Under the pieces are notes generated by a model. That model had not been told where the DNA came from. It ran no database searches and saw only the letters and a list, made by a program, of their open reading frames with translations. The position numbers were made by a program, and so were the translations under genes. From contig OX345636.1 of the NCBI GenBank assembly GCA_947044365.1, positions 2,190,001 to 2,254,000 of the forward strand: 64,000 nt of DNA. The letters are read 5' to 3'. The DNA is from Petrosia ficiformis. Lineage: Eukaryota > Porifera > Demospongiae > Haplosclerida > Petrosiidae. The number at the start of each line of letters is the position of its first letter. Position 1 is the first letter of the stretch. Below, one piece after another: positions 1 to 11,343 of this stretch.

Positions 1-45
1 GTACTTAATTGTTCTTAGTGAACATATGTGATTGAGTCCATCACA

Positions 46-203
46 GGTGCACCATTGGCCCAAAGAACTTCTTATTTGGCACTGCACAGTTCTCTCTTTG
101 GGCAAGTGGCACAGTTAATTATGGTTATATTGTCAGTAACAGCATTAACTCTTAGTTCATTGGCTCAAGATGTATTCCCAATGGTTGACCCACTAACTAG
201 CGA
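46..203. repeat. Dispersed repeat, copy 1 (partner at 10.39 kb)
   Basis: This segment is almost identical, in the same orientation, to 10388-10545, including a short internal inverted motif (cccaaagaac / gttctctctttggg). The ends are not flanked by a target duplication that I can see. The short open frames inside are a by-product of the repeat and are not evidence of a gene. The family is unrecognised. Confidence 0.75.
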
Positions 204-391
204 TAAAACAAGATAAAACTCTGAAACAATTTCTGCAACATGTGTTTGCACATGCCATGCCTAGGCGTTTAATTAACACCAGGTGTTTAATTAACATCAG
301 GTGTTTATTACCATTTCTTTAGCTTACACCTATGGCATCTAAACAAGGCAGGCACTTATTCAGTTGAGGCGTTTCTTTAAGCATATACAGT
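204..391. other. Non-coding, short tandem motif
   Basis: No gene is seen. A short motif (ggtgtttaattaacatca) is present two to three times in tandem around 265-310. Confidence 0.5.
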
Positions 392-699
392 ACAAGAATA
401 ATAAAAAACATTTTCAATAAAAATGAAAGAAGATGTAGGGATGTCAAAACCCAAAAAGCAAGCAAACAAGGTTGGGAAGCTAACTTAGGACCCAAAATTA
501 AACAAACCACTTCCATATAACCCTACATAAGTGCTTACACCTCTGTACAAAGAGCTGTAATTATGTAGGGTTATATGGAAGTGGTTTGTTTAATTTTGGG
601 TCCTAAGTTAGCTTCCCAACCTTGTTTGCTTGCTTTTTGGGTTTTGACATCCCTACATCTTCTTTCATTTTTATTGAAAATGTTTTTTATTATTCTTGT
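392..699. mobile_element. Hairpin MITE, full-length copy
   Basis: This is a 308-bp near-perfect palindrome. It starts with acaagaataataaaaaac and ends with the reverse complement of that sequence. The two arms, each about 140 bp, pair almost base for base around a short centre near 530-560. It has no coding capacity. Related copies lie at 1737-1917 (one arm), 22528-22710 (degraded) and 26016-26295 (full length), so this is a fold-back, non-autonomous family. The autonomous partner is not visible and the superfamily is unassigned. No convincing target duplication was found. Confidence 0.8.
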
Positions 700-1100
700 T
701 TTCATTGATTTTTTTCTAAACGATGTGAATGTTTTTTTGTAGATTGCAGAAATACTATATATATATCATTATGAAATCATGCAATCAAAAATGCATTAAA
801 ATTTGTTCATCAATGAAGGTCAGTCTTTTGTTTATGTATTGATTATCATTCTCTTTCACTTACAGATGATGTATATTCTCTATTCACTTACATCACTGTC
901 TGCAGTCCTACAAGAAGTAGTGTCAGTCACTGTGTCAACCATTCAGTATTCCAATGCTTATCATAGTATACAATATTATTATACAATTGCTTTAATATTA
1001 ATAATTATTATATTCATTATTAGTATTTGCTCACAAACTCACAAATGTTATTACAATGCCAAACACTTCCACCTTTTCAGCTTCCATGTTAAGAGTATAC
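700..1100. repeat. Segment shared with 26.30-26.69 kb
   Basis: Sequence downstream of the hairpin MITE matches 26296-26690 with scattered changes and small indels, including a stretch around cactgtctgcagtcctacaa. MITE and flank are therefore duplicated together, which means either that the real mobile unit is larger than the hairpin or that a segment carrying the MITE was copied. The open frame at 803-1120 is not conserved in the second copy. Confidence 0.65.
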
Positions 1101-1103
1101 AAA

Positions 1104-1138
1104 TGCGCATGCGTAATTAAATTCCACTTAGGAAAATG
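1104..1138 (+). promoter_or_regulatory. NRF-1-like site before an ATG (weak candidate)
   Basis: The palindromic motif tgcgcatgcg at 1104-1113 resembles the animal NRF-1 core element. It lies 22 bp before an ATGGCG context at 1136. The frame that follows is only 12 codons, so a first exon would have to be very short. From 1140 to 1500 nothing else is recognised. This is suggestive only. Confidence 0.2.
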
Positions 1139-1508
1139 GCGTCCAATTCCAGATCAAATCTTTGTAGTCGTTGAGACTGTCTTCTTTCATAGTATCTGAA
1201 GATATCATCTCGATACTTTACGACCAGAATTTTACTATAAATGCGACGGGAATGGTGCTAGAATCATCGTGATAGGTCAACAAACAAAAAAATGATTTGT
1301 CTGGAAAATAATAATATTAATAATAATAATAATATGATGAAGATTTTGCCAGTTTTGCCACTCGCCGGTTCTCTACCTTAACAATAATCTTCGGCCATCT
1401 AGAAGGTATTGGTAGTCATAAAAACACTAGATATAAACAGGCATGTGTGTATAGAAACTTATGTGTATATATTACCAGAGATTTCAGCTCATCACTTGCA
1501 ATTGAAAT

Positions 1509-1569
1509 GCATGGGCGGCCATTTTTTTTCCGTGCCATCCCTACATAGAGAGTACTACCGTACTCTCTG

Positions 1570-1573
<4 letters not shown>
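1509..1573. repeat. Short dispersed repeat, pair with 2283-2347
   Basis: A 65-bp segment with the core ccatccctacatagagagta recurs at 2283-2347 with a few substitutions. It contains a small fold-back (gagagtactaccgtactctc). It is followed by an (AT)n tract at about 1573-1602. Confidence 0.65.
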
Positions 1574-1604
<31 letters not shown>

Positions 1605-1611
<7 letters not shown>

Positions 1612-1735
1612 TTCGGGCATGATAAAGTTAGCCATGATTACTGAATGCTGGACACCACAAAGCAGTCATAGGGATACTTTTTTCTCTACATATCTTGTTT
1701 CAGTTGAGTTAATTACAGTAATATTTTTACAATAT
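1605..1735. repeat. Dispersed repeat shared with 11.21 kb and 23.1 kb
   Basis: The segment with the core gccatgattactgaatgctg recurs almost unchanged at 11212-11343. Part of it recurs in inverted orientation near 23100-23200. No coding content is recognised. Confidence 0.7.
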
Positions 1736-1736
1736 A

Positions 1737-1917
1737 AAGAATAATAAAAACATTTTCAATAAAAATAGAAAAAGATGTAGGGACGTCAAAACCCAAAAAG
1801 CATGCGAACAAGGTTGGGAGGTTAACATAGGACCTAAAATTAAACAAAACACTTCCATATAACCCTACATAAGTACTTACACCACTGTAAAGCAAAATAA
1901 AAAGAGCTGTACTTATG
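1737..1917. mobile_element. Hairpin MITE, single-arm copy
   Basis: One arm of the 392-699 family (from aagaataataaaaac through the centre) is present and the second arm is missing. Divergence from the 392 copy is a few percent. The open frames on this stretch are by-products. Confidence 0.7.
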
Positions 1918-3960
1918 TCTACATGTGTAGCATTCAGCTGTAGCTACACATGTAGAACGTTTATTTAGTACAGCAGGAAAAGTTTTTACACCAGAAAGAT
2001 GTAGACTGAATGACTCTAGATTTTCTAAGTTAATGTTCATTAGATGTAATAACTTTTTAAATTATTTCTAGTTACCATGCAGGCTATTTCCTATTGTTTT
2101 ACTATGTAATATTGAAATTAATGAAGATAGTGAGTAAAAGTGCTTAAGTACTGTACTAAAGTACTTGTACTCGTACTGATTACAGCTGTTAAAACCAAGT
2201 GCTTGTACTTGTACTCGTGATTTCAACCTTATAAAGTACTTGGAATGTACTCAAGTACTTTTAAAAGTACTTCGCCCCATGCCTGATGGGCAGCCATTTT
2301 TTTTCCATGCCATCCCTACATAGAGAGTACTACCGTACTCCCTGATAATTAATTGAATATTCAACTAATTCATTTCTATGCTCGGAAACAAAGGACATTA
2401 AAAACGAGGTATACATGCATACATGGAGCAAAACCACACATTAAAAGAAACATTAATCATACACACACACAAATTCCTGTGGCTATGAGATTAAGTCAAC
2501 ACATGCTGACCTTAAATGTCTAACCTGCACATGCCTGCCTTAAACAGAAATTAAGCCTAATTTGTAAGTAGGAGGTACATTTGATAATCAGTAGGGCTAA
2601 AATACCATCACATTATAATACATATTATTTTACAATTATATACTAATATTATAATAATTATAATATATTCTAGAACATAATATACATTCTAGAACATGTC
2701 ATGAGCTCACATAACCATGATTACACTGTTAAAAATCAGGCTATGAACACTAATCATAAATAGCCCAATTAAAAACTATAAGACTGCATTTATAAATAAT
2801 TATCTATAGTAGTTACTAATAGCAAAATGGCTTAGTGGCCAACAGTTATCTATTATTATTTGCATATCAGGTGACATTGAGCCAATGACATTTCATTATA
2901 CTAGTCATATTTTAAACATAATGGTTATGTGTGAAGCTTTAACTAGAAATGTCATGCTTTTATAACATTCTTTATGATGTAAAGAATATTATGACACAAA
3001 AATTTAATATCAATGCTATCTATCCAGCAGGTACATGTACCAGAAATTGTTATCTACATGTACATCTGATTCTCTGATATTTCCCCATAAGCAGCAAATA
3101 ATTACAAATAGTAACATAAATGGGGTAAATAATCACATGCCTGTCTGAGTCAGCACAAACAAGAAATTCAATGGTTCTCATGTGATGGGTGTGGCTGGAG
3201 ACGAGACTAAATTACTGTGAGTTTGCATGTGATCCACAAAGAAATACACTTAAACTGTCTAGTATCTACATGTATATAATACAAAACATGGTTTCAACAG
3301 CAATCATAATTTCTATTAAACATTAATACATCGTAAATCGTAATCCTGATGAAGACTAGAGTATCTAGTTGAAACATTGGTAGTTAAATCTAATTAACTT
3401 TCTGTTGATACATAAAATCATATCACTATTTCGTTAGACTTTGTATTAAATTTGATATTTCATGTAGTGTAATTAACGGGGCCAAGTATAATATACAGAG
3501 ATCCTTAATAATTGAATGACCAATATACATACATGTACATACATACATATATACATATATCTACAGATGTTAATTATATGTACCTACATGTATATAAGAA
3601 CCTACACATTATGGATTTAAGGTGCTCTGAGTGCTAGACTGTTTCTTGAAGTCTTCATGAAGAGAGTTCTGATGTTAATACAACCCTTTGTTGTATTTCA
3701 TGTATTTTACAAATTATTTAGCTAAGTATAATACATTATGTGGGCTAGGCTGATCTGCATGTGATGTTCACCGAGTGGTTTGTGGCTTTATTTAAACATG
3801 ACACCAGTTCTCATGGCATAACCTATACGTATAATATATAACATGTCTATATGTGGTATATATAAATAAACCTGCACAAGTACATTTTGTGAAAAAATAT
3901 CACCCTTGAAATTTTCGAGGGTGGGTCACATATAGACCAAAAACCCATATGTTATATATG
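1918..3960. other. Non-coding AT-rich stretch
   Basis: No gene is recognised. The stretch holds a small region of repeated agtacttgtact motifs (2140-2275), the second copy of the short repeat at 2283-2347, a (CA)n tract near 2460, and scattered acatgtac motifs. A short hairpin near 3895-3930 (caccctt / aagggtg type) sits between two tatatgt-containing segments. Confidence 0.5.
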
Positions 3961-4253
3961 ATATGTGATATTCATACTAACTCCATTTTGTTCTTCTACT
4001 GAGCATGCTCGATTTACTTCCTCCGCCCCCTTGATTGTTAGCGTGCTTTTAGTGACAGTTGAAGGAGAGTCTTTTATCACTTTACATCCTAGTTTGGTGA
4101 GCCAAATCGTACGTTTATGCGTGCGATCTGCGCAAGCAAAATGGAAGATGTAGGGATGTCAAACCCTAATTTAAGTATAAGTCATAAAAATCTCAACCAT
4201 GCATGCCAGATGACACTAATGACGTCTAATGTTCTAACATTTTGGAAGGATAA

Positions 4254-4382
4254 CAAAGAAAAGTATCTTGCATTTGCCAGGCTTTCATTACTCTAGCCAT
4301 TCCAGCATCGTCAGCACCAGCAGAAAGGATTTTCAGCCTTTCCAGGAAAATATTTAGACTGGAGCGTTGTTCTTTAAAGTGA
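4254..4382 (+). pseudogene. hAT transposase C-terminal relic
   Basis: The plus frame beginning at 4254 reads through a very characteristic block, IPASSAPAERIFSLSRKI. This is the signature of the hAT-family C-terminal dimerisation domain (usual form: IPASSAPSERVFS). The frame is closed by a TAA just upstream (4251-4253) and a TGA at 4380. A one-base shift near the end continues the similarity (ALFQNLN). It is therefore a short decayed remnant of a hAT DNA transposon. No terminal repeats or 8-bp target duplication could be identified around it. Known for the family: hAT transposases are RNase H-fold cut-and-paste enzymes. Inferred: this copy is inactive. Confidence 0.75.
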
Positions 4383-4477
4383 TGCTCTTTTTCAGAACTT
4401 AAATGTTGATTAGGTGTAATACTGATTGATTTACATATTGTTATACATGTAGTTAGTATTTAGTAATTCAATTAATG

Positions 4478-4895
4478 TGAGTTGAAGTTATGTATTTGTT
4501 CTCACTCAAGCACGAAATCATTGGTTGTAATGCTTATATGAAGTGACAATCCCAGTAGTAGCCTCTGAGTCTGACTCCATTGTTCACATGCAGAGTGCCA
4601 ATAATTATCTATTAAAGTGCCAAAAATTACCACCCTAAAAGGCTCGGAATGAAATGGAATATATGTGCAACGTTAAGTGAAATTTAGAGTAAAGGTTTAC
4701 CTAAGGAAATTGTAAACCTACACATACCATATACATGTACATGAAAATATTATCGACAGGGTTTTTTAATTGACGGTTTGGTGATTTTAGATTCAAACCA
4801 TCAAATTAAAAATCACCAATTAATTCACGAATGCACAATCCAAACGTTTTCCTTTGTAACTTCTACATTTTACACAACACAGACTTTTAACTTAC
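4478..4895. repeat. Dispersed ~420-bp repeat, copy 1
   Basis: This matches 9052-9495 over its whole length with few differences. Both copies contain a small fold-back (ggtgattttaga ... aaaatcacc) near the middle of the right half. Copy 2 carries a poly-C run that is absent here. There is no protein-coding signature. It could be the internal part of a non-autonomous element. Confidence 0.75.
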
Positions 4896-5640
4896 AGACA
4901 GAGGACCTTCTAAAAATGTCATAGATATTAAAATTATCAATATTTATTATCATCACCTATCCTAGATCAAACATGAGAAAGTCCAGCTCCAGTCTGATAT
5001 TATATATAACATAATATAATATAATATAATATAATATAATATAATTATATTATATTACATTACATGTATATTATGTTAATTACATATTGTATAACACACC
5101 CAGAGGTTAATACTATCCTTACAAGGTGGGGACTCATAGTTTACAGCTTGAAATTAGCAAAATCATAAGGTGTATAATCACACCCTGAGGCTGTGATAAA
5201 GTGATGCAAAACAAACCACTTCAACACAAGTTGCTTTTAGCAGTCCCACACACATGTAAATATTGGCTTCCTTGGAAATAGAAATCAAAATATTAAGTCC
5301 CTTTGGACAACTGAACATAGCAAAAACAAAAATAAAGGCGATTAAGTAAATAATCTACACTACTACCAAACAAGTATAAAAGTTTCAAATTGATACAAAC
5401 AAGTGTATATAGAGAAAAAAAACATCCCTATATTTGCTTTGTGATGACTATGTATTAAGCATTGCTGATGGCACTAGTGTCTCTACCTTTCTGTGTACTC
5501 CAAAGCTGGGGCCTGAAGAAGTAAGTGTAAGCCTGACTGCAGTCTAAGTACACAGATCTTTGATGAACTGACTGAAGTACTCCTACAAGGTTCTAAATGA
5601 TGACTTCCAAACTTAACAACTTATTATACTTACTTGTTAA
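4896..5640. other. Non-coding stretch with ATAAT microsatellite
   Basis: No gene is recognised. Positions about 5003-5060 are an (ATAAT)n-like microsatellite. The remaining sequence is anonymous and AT-rich. Confidence 0.5.
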
Positions 5641-5689
5641 AGATTCTTGCATAATATTTATACTGTTTCTCTGCTATATACAACAGTTA

Positions 5690-5925
5690 TTAGCAGTTTC
5701 TGAATCTTCCTGGCTTGTCTGTAGCTCGAAGAGCCTCGAACGCGCCGCTACGCGCGTTCTTTTACGCGCCACGCCCATTAATTGACCGAGCCCCCGGGAA
5801 TGACGCAACTTCCTTAACTACGTATACAACGCATAGTCGCGCAAGTGACACAAACATATATATATACATTAAACCCCGTGGAAAGCAATTATAGGGATGG
5901 CCCTACGGGCCATAAAAAAAGCAAG
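5690..5925. repeat. Dispersed repeat with palindromic end, copy 1
   Basis: This shares a block (gcgccacgcccattaattga and following) with 23360-23546. It also matches 11072-11209 in reverse orientation. It ends in the palindrome tggccctacgggcca. It is notably more GC-rich than its surroundings. It looks like the end of a non-autonomous DNA element whose family I cannot name. Confidence 0.6.
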
Positions 5926-6092
5926 TAATGCCAATCTGATTATTATGGGAATCAAGTTAAATATGCATATAAAATTAATAAATAAATAAGGTTATACACA
6001 CACATGATTAAATTATGCCAGGTTTGTCTATTCCGTTTTGCATGCTCAAAATTTTTGCAACAATTCCACATTTGCCTACGAATACCGTATAT

Positions 6093-7508
6093 TTAACCGA
6101 TTAACAGCCACCTGCATGGGCATTGACTTGTCCTCAAACGCCAAAGGCATCACAAAAATATCTACTAGACAGGGAAAACCCCTATAGATGACGAAGCAAG
6201 CGTCAAAACTGCTTTTACAGTATTATAACATTGTAGAGCACATGATGAGGAATTGAACGATGTTTTTCTTGAAGGGCTATGATGATCTGGTGGAAAGTTA
6301 TGTTTCTTTTTGTCTGAAAGTGTGTTATTATCCATTGTTTTACAACTAGAAAGCTTCCTAAAGCTCATGACAGAGGCTTTGGACACTGAAATAATGATGT
6401 GGAGTGCCTGAAATGACTCTGGACACTCTTGGCCATATCAAAAGTAAGTGAATGACTGTATTTGATGTTAGAAGACATTTAGATGTAAACAAATGTTTTG
6501 CAGCTTAATAAATAATGATGATTGGGAATATAGTGAGTTTATATTATAACATTAGTTGGTATATTTGAAAATGATATAAAAATTTAGAATATATATATAT
6601 ATATATAGTATGATGATGACATCATCAATTGATGTGGTGAGTCCTATATATTGTATATAGACCTTCTATGCAGGAGATGTCACCATCATACAATATATTG
6701 TATATAGTATGCTAATAGGTCCTACAATGTATATACTGAATTAAGGACCCTCGTTTTGTGTCCTCGGATGTATTAGCATACTATATAATATACATATATA
6801 TATATATATACATATATATATACACATATATAAATATATATATATGTATATAATATATAATTATGCTATATAAAACCACTGTGCTTCCTCAGTGGCAAAA
6901 GAAATGTCAGCATTCATTACCGTACCACTGTGTATCCCGTCTATTTGTAGGTGTTGCTACTAATTATACTATAGGCAGTGACGAAGGAACACTGTCAGTG
7001 TAAAAGGGAAGAAGTGGATGGTAAAATAATATTAGTACAGTCTACTGGTGATATTGTAAGGTGTAATGGTGAAGGATTCCTTTCATCGTTAGAGGGCTCA
7101 CTGTTATCATTGTCAAAATCATCAATCTGTGCTAAATATATCGGTGTATTGCTGACCATCATTTTCAAGATATCACTTGTTTCATATCTTTGTCTTCTGT
7201 GTCATATTTACTTTACTTGTTTATAAAAATATAATAATAATAATCTAAACAGTGTAAACACACTGTAAAATTTCACACTGAAAAAAATCAGTGTTTTCTT
7301 ATGGTAAGCCTCCAGACACAGTACAGATTATTTTTAGCACAAGAACTCCTCTCAGTGTTGCCAAAATATCAGGGCCTTAACTGATATTCTTCGCGAGATA
7401 TAAGCATAAGAACAAGGTGTGGTATCCAAGACGCCAATTGGTGTCCACGGCGTTTTAATGCCCTCCGTGTTTGACGCCAATTGGCATCTATGGCAGTTAA
7501 TCGGTTAA
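6093..7508. mobile_element. piggyBac-like non-autonomous element, TTAA-flanked
   Basis: The sequence between TTAA (6093-6096) and TTAA (7505-7508) begins with ccgattaacagcca and ends with the reverse complement of ccgattaactgcca, a short imperfect TIR. A close empty version of the same host sequence lies at 10020-10080. There the flanks are joined across a single TTAA at 10050-10053, so the 1408-bp insert plus one TTAA is a clean insertion. TTAA duplication is the hallmark of the piggyBac superfamily. No complete transposase is present. A minus-strand frame near 7165 downward has an acidic, Ser/Pro-rich N-terminal look and stops early. The short minus frame at 6165-6386 is unrecognised. A copy of the palindrome repeat (about 6600-6785) sits inside. 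Confidence 0.8.
6598..6860. repeat. Palindrome-family copy plus (AT)n tract
   Basis: This is a degraded copy of the family seen at 17.3-18.5 kb. It has the motifs gatgacatcatc, tatattgtatatag and tgtcctcggatg, but the central stem-loop is largely deleted. An AT-rich tract follows (about 6785-6860). The copy is nested inside the TTAA element. Confidence 0.6.
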
Positions 7509-7589
7509 AACTTTTGATTTTTCACATAAGAAATTCAGTAAATTTATATTAATTGTTAGCAAAAGTAGTGATGTATATCTATAATATAT

Positions 7590-7624
<35 letters not shown>

Positions 7625-8095
7625 ATGCAATTTCAAAGTCTGCTAGTATGATCATATGTGGGATCAACTGTAATATACGGACAGGGCACTATAATATTGT
7701 TTACCTGATGACAAGGGCACCTAGCTAGACTGATCCTATGTTGCAAGGGCCCCTAAAGTGGTGTCTAATTTTCATGTTTTGATCGATATTAATTTTCATG
7801 GGTCAAAATTTCATTTTTCGATTCATGTTGCTCAAACTTCACCCATGACAATACATTTTTGTGAGTTAAATATTCATGGATGGCTCTGTATCATGAAAAA
7901 CATGAAAATTAGCGATGGCCTGCACCAGACACAGACACACACACAGACACACACACACACACAAACACATACACAACTACATAATTACATATACATGTAC
8001 GTACATATACACTAGTGCTGCTTTAGTTAACTATAACTAAACTCCTTTTAGTAAGGCATTGTGACTGATAAACAAAATATATAGTTCTGATAAAC
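7509..8095. other. Non-coding stretch with (AT)n and (CA)n
   Basis: The first part is the right-hand continuation of the host repeat interrupted by the TTAA element. There is an (AT)n tract at about 7590-7622, a (CA)n tract at 7928-7975, and an anonymous AT-rich remainder. The frame at 7758-8015 ends in the CA repeat and is not credible as a gene. Confidence 0.5.
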
Positions 8096-8103
8096 AAAAT
8101 ATA

Positions 8104-8222
8104 CTTAGTACCTGAATTTGTGTCCGATGAGGTGATATAACCAAAACCTGTGAGGGCTATATCACATCCGAGGACACAAAACAAGGGTCATATATTCAGT
8201 ATATAGGACCTATTAGCATACT
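8104..8222. repeat. Long palindrome family, copy B
   Basis: This is an imperfect inverted repeat centred near 8150. It has arms of the type gtgtccgatgaggtgatata and tatatcacatccgaggacac, flanked by ggacctattagcatacta. It belongs to the same family as 17.4, 18.0, 18.4 and 27.9 kb. Confidence 0.7.
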
Positions 8223-8269
8223 ATGATACAATACATTGTATGATGATGACATCTCCTGCATAGTGTGCA

Positions 8270-9034
8270 CATGGAAGATATATATACTTTTTGTATGTGT
8301 ACTGTACATGGATGTATTCATGTATCCTACATGTATCACATTTACCTTCTTATTCTCCAAAATCTTTTGTATTTGTTTTTGAAATTGGCATCTTCTTTGA
8401 TAGTTCGATATTACCGTATAAACCCTCCCAGTAATATTAAAATATTTAGTAATATTTCGTCATCACTATCTTATGACACAATAAAAGTTTTGCACTGATA
8501 GATGTACAAAGTTTTTAATAAAATGGTGGATGAAAAGCAAAATTTTATTATAAAAATGGTGGATTCTTGATTCTTCCCACGTACGATTTCAAGCTACACA
8601 ACTCATACATAAGCTTAAATTTCGCAGATACGAAATATGTAGAAGATACCGATATATAATATAATATCTCAAAAGTTACGAGGCGTTTTTGTTCAGAAAG
8701 TGTAAAACGAATGAGAAATTCCACTGGCAGAAATTTGAGTTTTTATTATGGTTTTAAACAAAAACTAAAGGGCATACGAACAAAAACTCTTCGTAACTTT
8801 ATTGTTCTTTAATAGTAGTTTGCAACCCTGTCATTTTGTTGCTTATACAATCAATCTCGATGACTTTGCGTAGATTTTAAAGTTTGCAGTATCGGGAACT
8901 TTTTTTGCAAATATCTCAAAAACTAAACACAAATTTGATAGAAAGTATGTTTATAAAAAAATGGTTTCAAAGGTACAGAATTGAATTCTGCAGTAAAAAA
9001 AAAGAAATTGAGACTAACACCCACGCTCATTGGA
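8270..9034. repeat. Dispersed ~750-bp repeat, copy 1
   Basis: This matches 18598-19350 nearly end to end, with a short unmatched segment near 8655. The core cgatattaccgtataaaccc is identical in both. On the minus strand both copies read an acidic short frame (SDDDEILLNILILL), which loosely recalls the start of PIF/Harbinger-type proteins, but it is broken by a stop in both. I cannot assign a family. Confidence 0.75.
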
Positions 9035-9051
9035 GTTACATAGTTAAGTGT

Positions 9052-9495
9052 AAATGTGAGTTGAAGTTATGTATTTGTTCTCACTCAAGCACGAAATTAT
9101 TGTATTCTATGGTTGTAATGGGACTATCCTCATATGAAGTGACAACTTGAGTAGTAGCCTCTGAGTCTGACTCTATTGTTCACATGCAGAGTGCCCCCCC
9201 CCCCCAAATAATAAAGTGCCAAAAATTACCACCCTAAAAGGCTCGGAATGAAATGGAATATATGTGCAAAGTTAAGTGAAATTTAGAGTAAAGGTTTACC
9301 TAAGGAAATTGTAAACCTACACATACCATATACATGTACATGAAAATATTATCGACAGGGTTTTTTAATTGACGGTTTGGTGATTTTAGATTCAAACCAT
9401 CAAATTAAAAATCACCAATTAATTCACAAATGCACAACTCAAACGTTTGCTTTTGTAACTTCTACATTTTACACAACACAGACTTTTACCTACAG
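9052..9495. repeat. Dispersed ~420-bp repeat, copy 2
   Basis: This is the partner of 4478-4895. It has a poly-C run at about 9194-9204 and an insertion of about 12 bp relative to copy 1. It directly abuts the 8270-9034 repeat. Confidence 0.75.
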
Positions 9496-10080
9496 GCATG
9501 GTCTTGTGCACGTGAATGCTAAACACGTAATAGAGTGATTCGTTGACACACGTTGGAGACTTCAGAGAATAAGATGTAAGATATATATAAAAATTATACA
9601 TATTTCACTACGTTTTCACACATTGGAGACTTTAGAGGTAGACTTGAGAACTTTTTCATTGTTTTTCGAAGGAAAACAGAATAATATGTAAGATAGATAA
9701 TTATACAAATTATACATATATACATTTCTTTCATTGATATTCTTATTTTGTCTTTGTTTTAATGCCCATAAATGTTTTTCAAATTTATATGTAACAAAAG
9801 TATTGTTTGTTTCATACACAAACTTTATTATATTTAGAGTAGTGCTTTGTAACACTTTGCCACATAGGCGAGGGTCCCGTCCCGACGGCACTCGTTATTA
9901 TGGGAATCAAGTTAAATATGCATATAAAATTAATAAATAAGGTTATACACACACATGGTTACAATACAGGAAATATGCCAGGTTGTCTACTCTGTTTTGC
10001 CTGCTCAAACTTTGCAATAATTCCACATTTGCCTACGAATACAGTATATTTAAAACTTTTGATTTTTGACATAAGAAATT
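9496..10080. repeat. Host repeat holding the empty TTAA site
   Basis: Positions 9890-10080 match 5935-6096 joined to 7505-7560. This copy lacks the piggyBac-like insert and keeps a single TTAA at 10050-10053. Around 9863-9890 a GC-richer motif (ggcgagggtcc) recurs inverted at 13430-13460. The opposing short frames at 9616-9940 are overlapping by-products. Confidence 0.7.
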
Positions 10081-10387
10081 AACATGTGTAGAAACCCATT
10101 CCATGTATGGAGCATAATGGAAAACCTGACAGTATTTAGCACTTGAGGTGCATATCACAAAGATTTTCCTAATGTATGGAAGAGGCATTGTTTAGATACT
10201 GTATATTAAGTACCAATGATATTCCTATAATTTATAATTTCTGCACACATTTTACTTGATGGCTAAAATTTACATGCCAATATGCCCACATTGTCAAAAA
10301 AAACTAATGGGGGCAAATGTCCACCCCCCCCCCCTAAAAGAAACCCTGCATGTACATGTATATACATCAGTATTTATGATATGCTCA

Positions 10388-10545
10388 TACGGCGCACCAT
10401 TGGCCCAAAGAGCTTCTTATTTGGCACTGCACAGTTCTCTCTTTGGGCAAGTGGCACAGTTAATTATGATTATATTGTCAGTAACAGCATTAACTTTTTG
10501 TTAATTGGCTCAAGATGTATTCCCAATAGTTGACCCACTAACCGT
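10388..10545. repeat. Dispersed repeat, copy 2 (partner at 46-203)
   Basis: This is a near-identical, direct-orientation copy of 46-203. It contains a complete gactcac-like end (gttgacccactaac) in common with copy 1. Confidence 0.75.
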
Positions 10546-11071
10546 TATTGAGCCAATCTGACCCATGCTTAAAAACTGTGATACATGTACATGTACATAA
10601 ATACATGTACCTGCATATATACACATACAAATACACATACATACACAAAAACACACACACACACACACACCTGTCTAAATATATAAGTAGTTTCCATATT
10701 TTGACCATTATATCTGTAAATGATCTTTACTAGGATATGGGGTAGTGACTTTCTGTCTATTGGTGTAGGAGGTCCCCAACTCTGAAATATCATCAAGAAA
10801 AGAAAAGATGACACTTTGTCACACTCGTCTAGATATATCTATCAATTCAGTATCTACCTATATGTACAGTACATGTGTAATATACACATATATATACATT
10901 GTATACATGTATATATATAGTGCTGCATACTCACTTCAGTATTCAGGACATGCATGTTAGTGTTGTTTTAGGGTGACAAAAATTACTACTGCTATTATTA
11001 TTTACAGTATATATTACGACTATTTTACTTTAGTTATTGTATATGGCTAGTTTTAGTCAACTAACTGCTGT
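10546..11071. other. Non-coding, (CA)n and acatgtac motifs
   Basis: There is a (CA)n tract near 10647-10671 and many tacatgta octamers. The frames on both strands here derive from simple repeats. No gene is seen. Confidence 0.5.
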
Positions 11072-11343
11072 TTTTATGGCCCGTATGGCCATTTCTATGA
11101 TTGCTTTCCCTATATATATATATATACATGTATATGTTTGTGGCCACATATGGGATTATGCGTTGTATACGTAGTTAAGGAAGTTACGTCATTCCCAGGG
11201 CTCGGTCAGGCTGATGTGTTTCGGGCATGATAAAGTTAGCCATGATTACTGAATGCTGGACACCACAAAGCAGTCATAGGAATACTTTTTTCTCTACATA
11301 TCTTGATCAGTTGAGTTAATTACAGTAACATTTTTACAATATA
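11072..11343. repeat. Two abutting dispersed repeats
   Basis: Positions 11072-11209 are an inverted copy of the 5690-5925 / 23360-23546 family. It starts with tatggcccgtatggcc and includes ttccttaactacgta-type sequence on the opposite strand. Positions 11212-11343 are a direct copy of 1605-1735. The two are adjacent without a gap. Confidence 0.7.

Noticed and set aside
319..516. 65-codon minus-strand frame
   Set aside because: It lies in one arm of the hairpin MITE. The same stretch in other copies is not kept open.
7758..8015. 85-codon open frame
   Set aside because: It ends in a translated (CA)n microsatellite and has no conserved motif.
10548..10814. Opposed open frames on both strands
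   Set aside because: Both are translations of (CA)n/(GT)n and tacatgta simple repeats.
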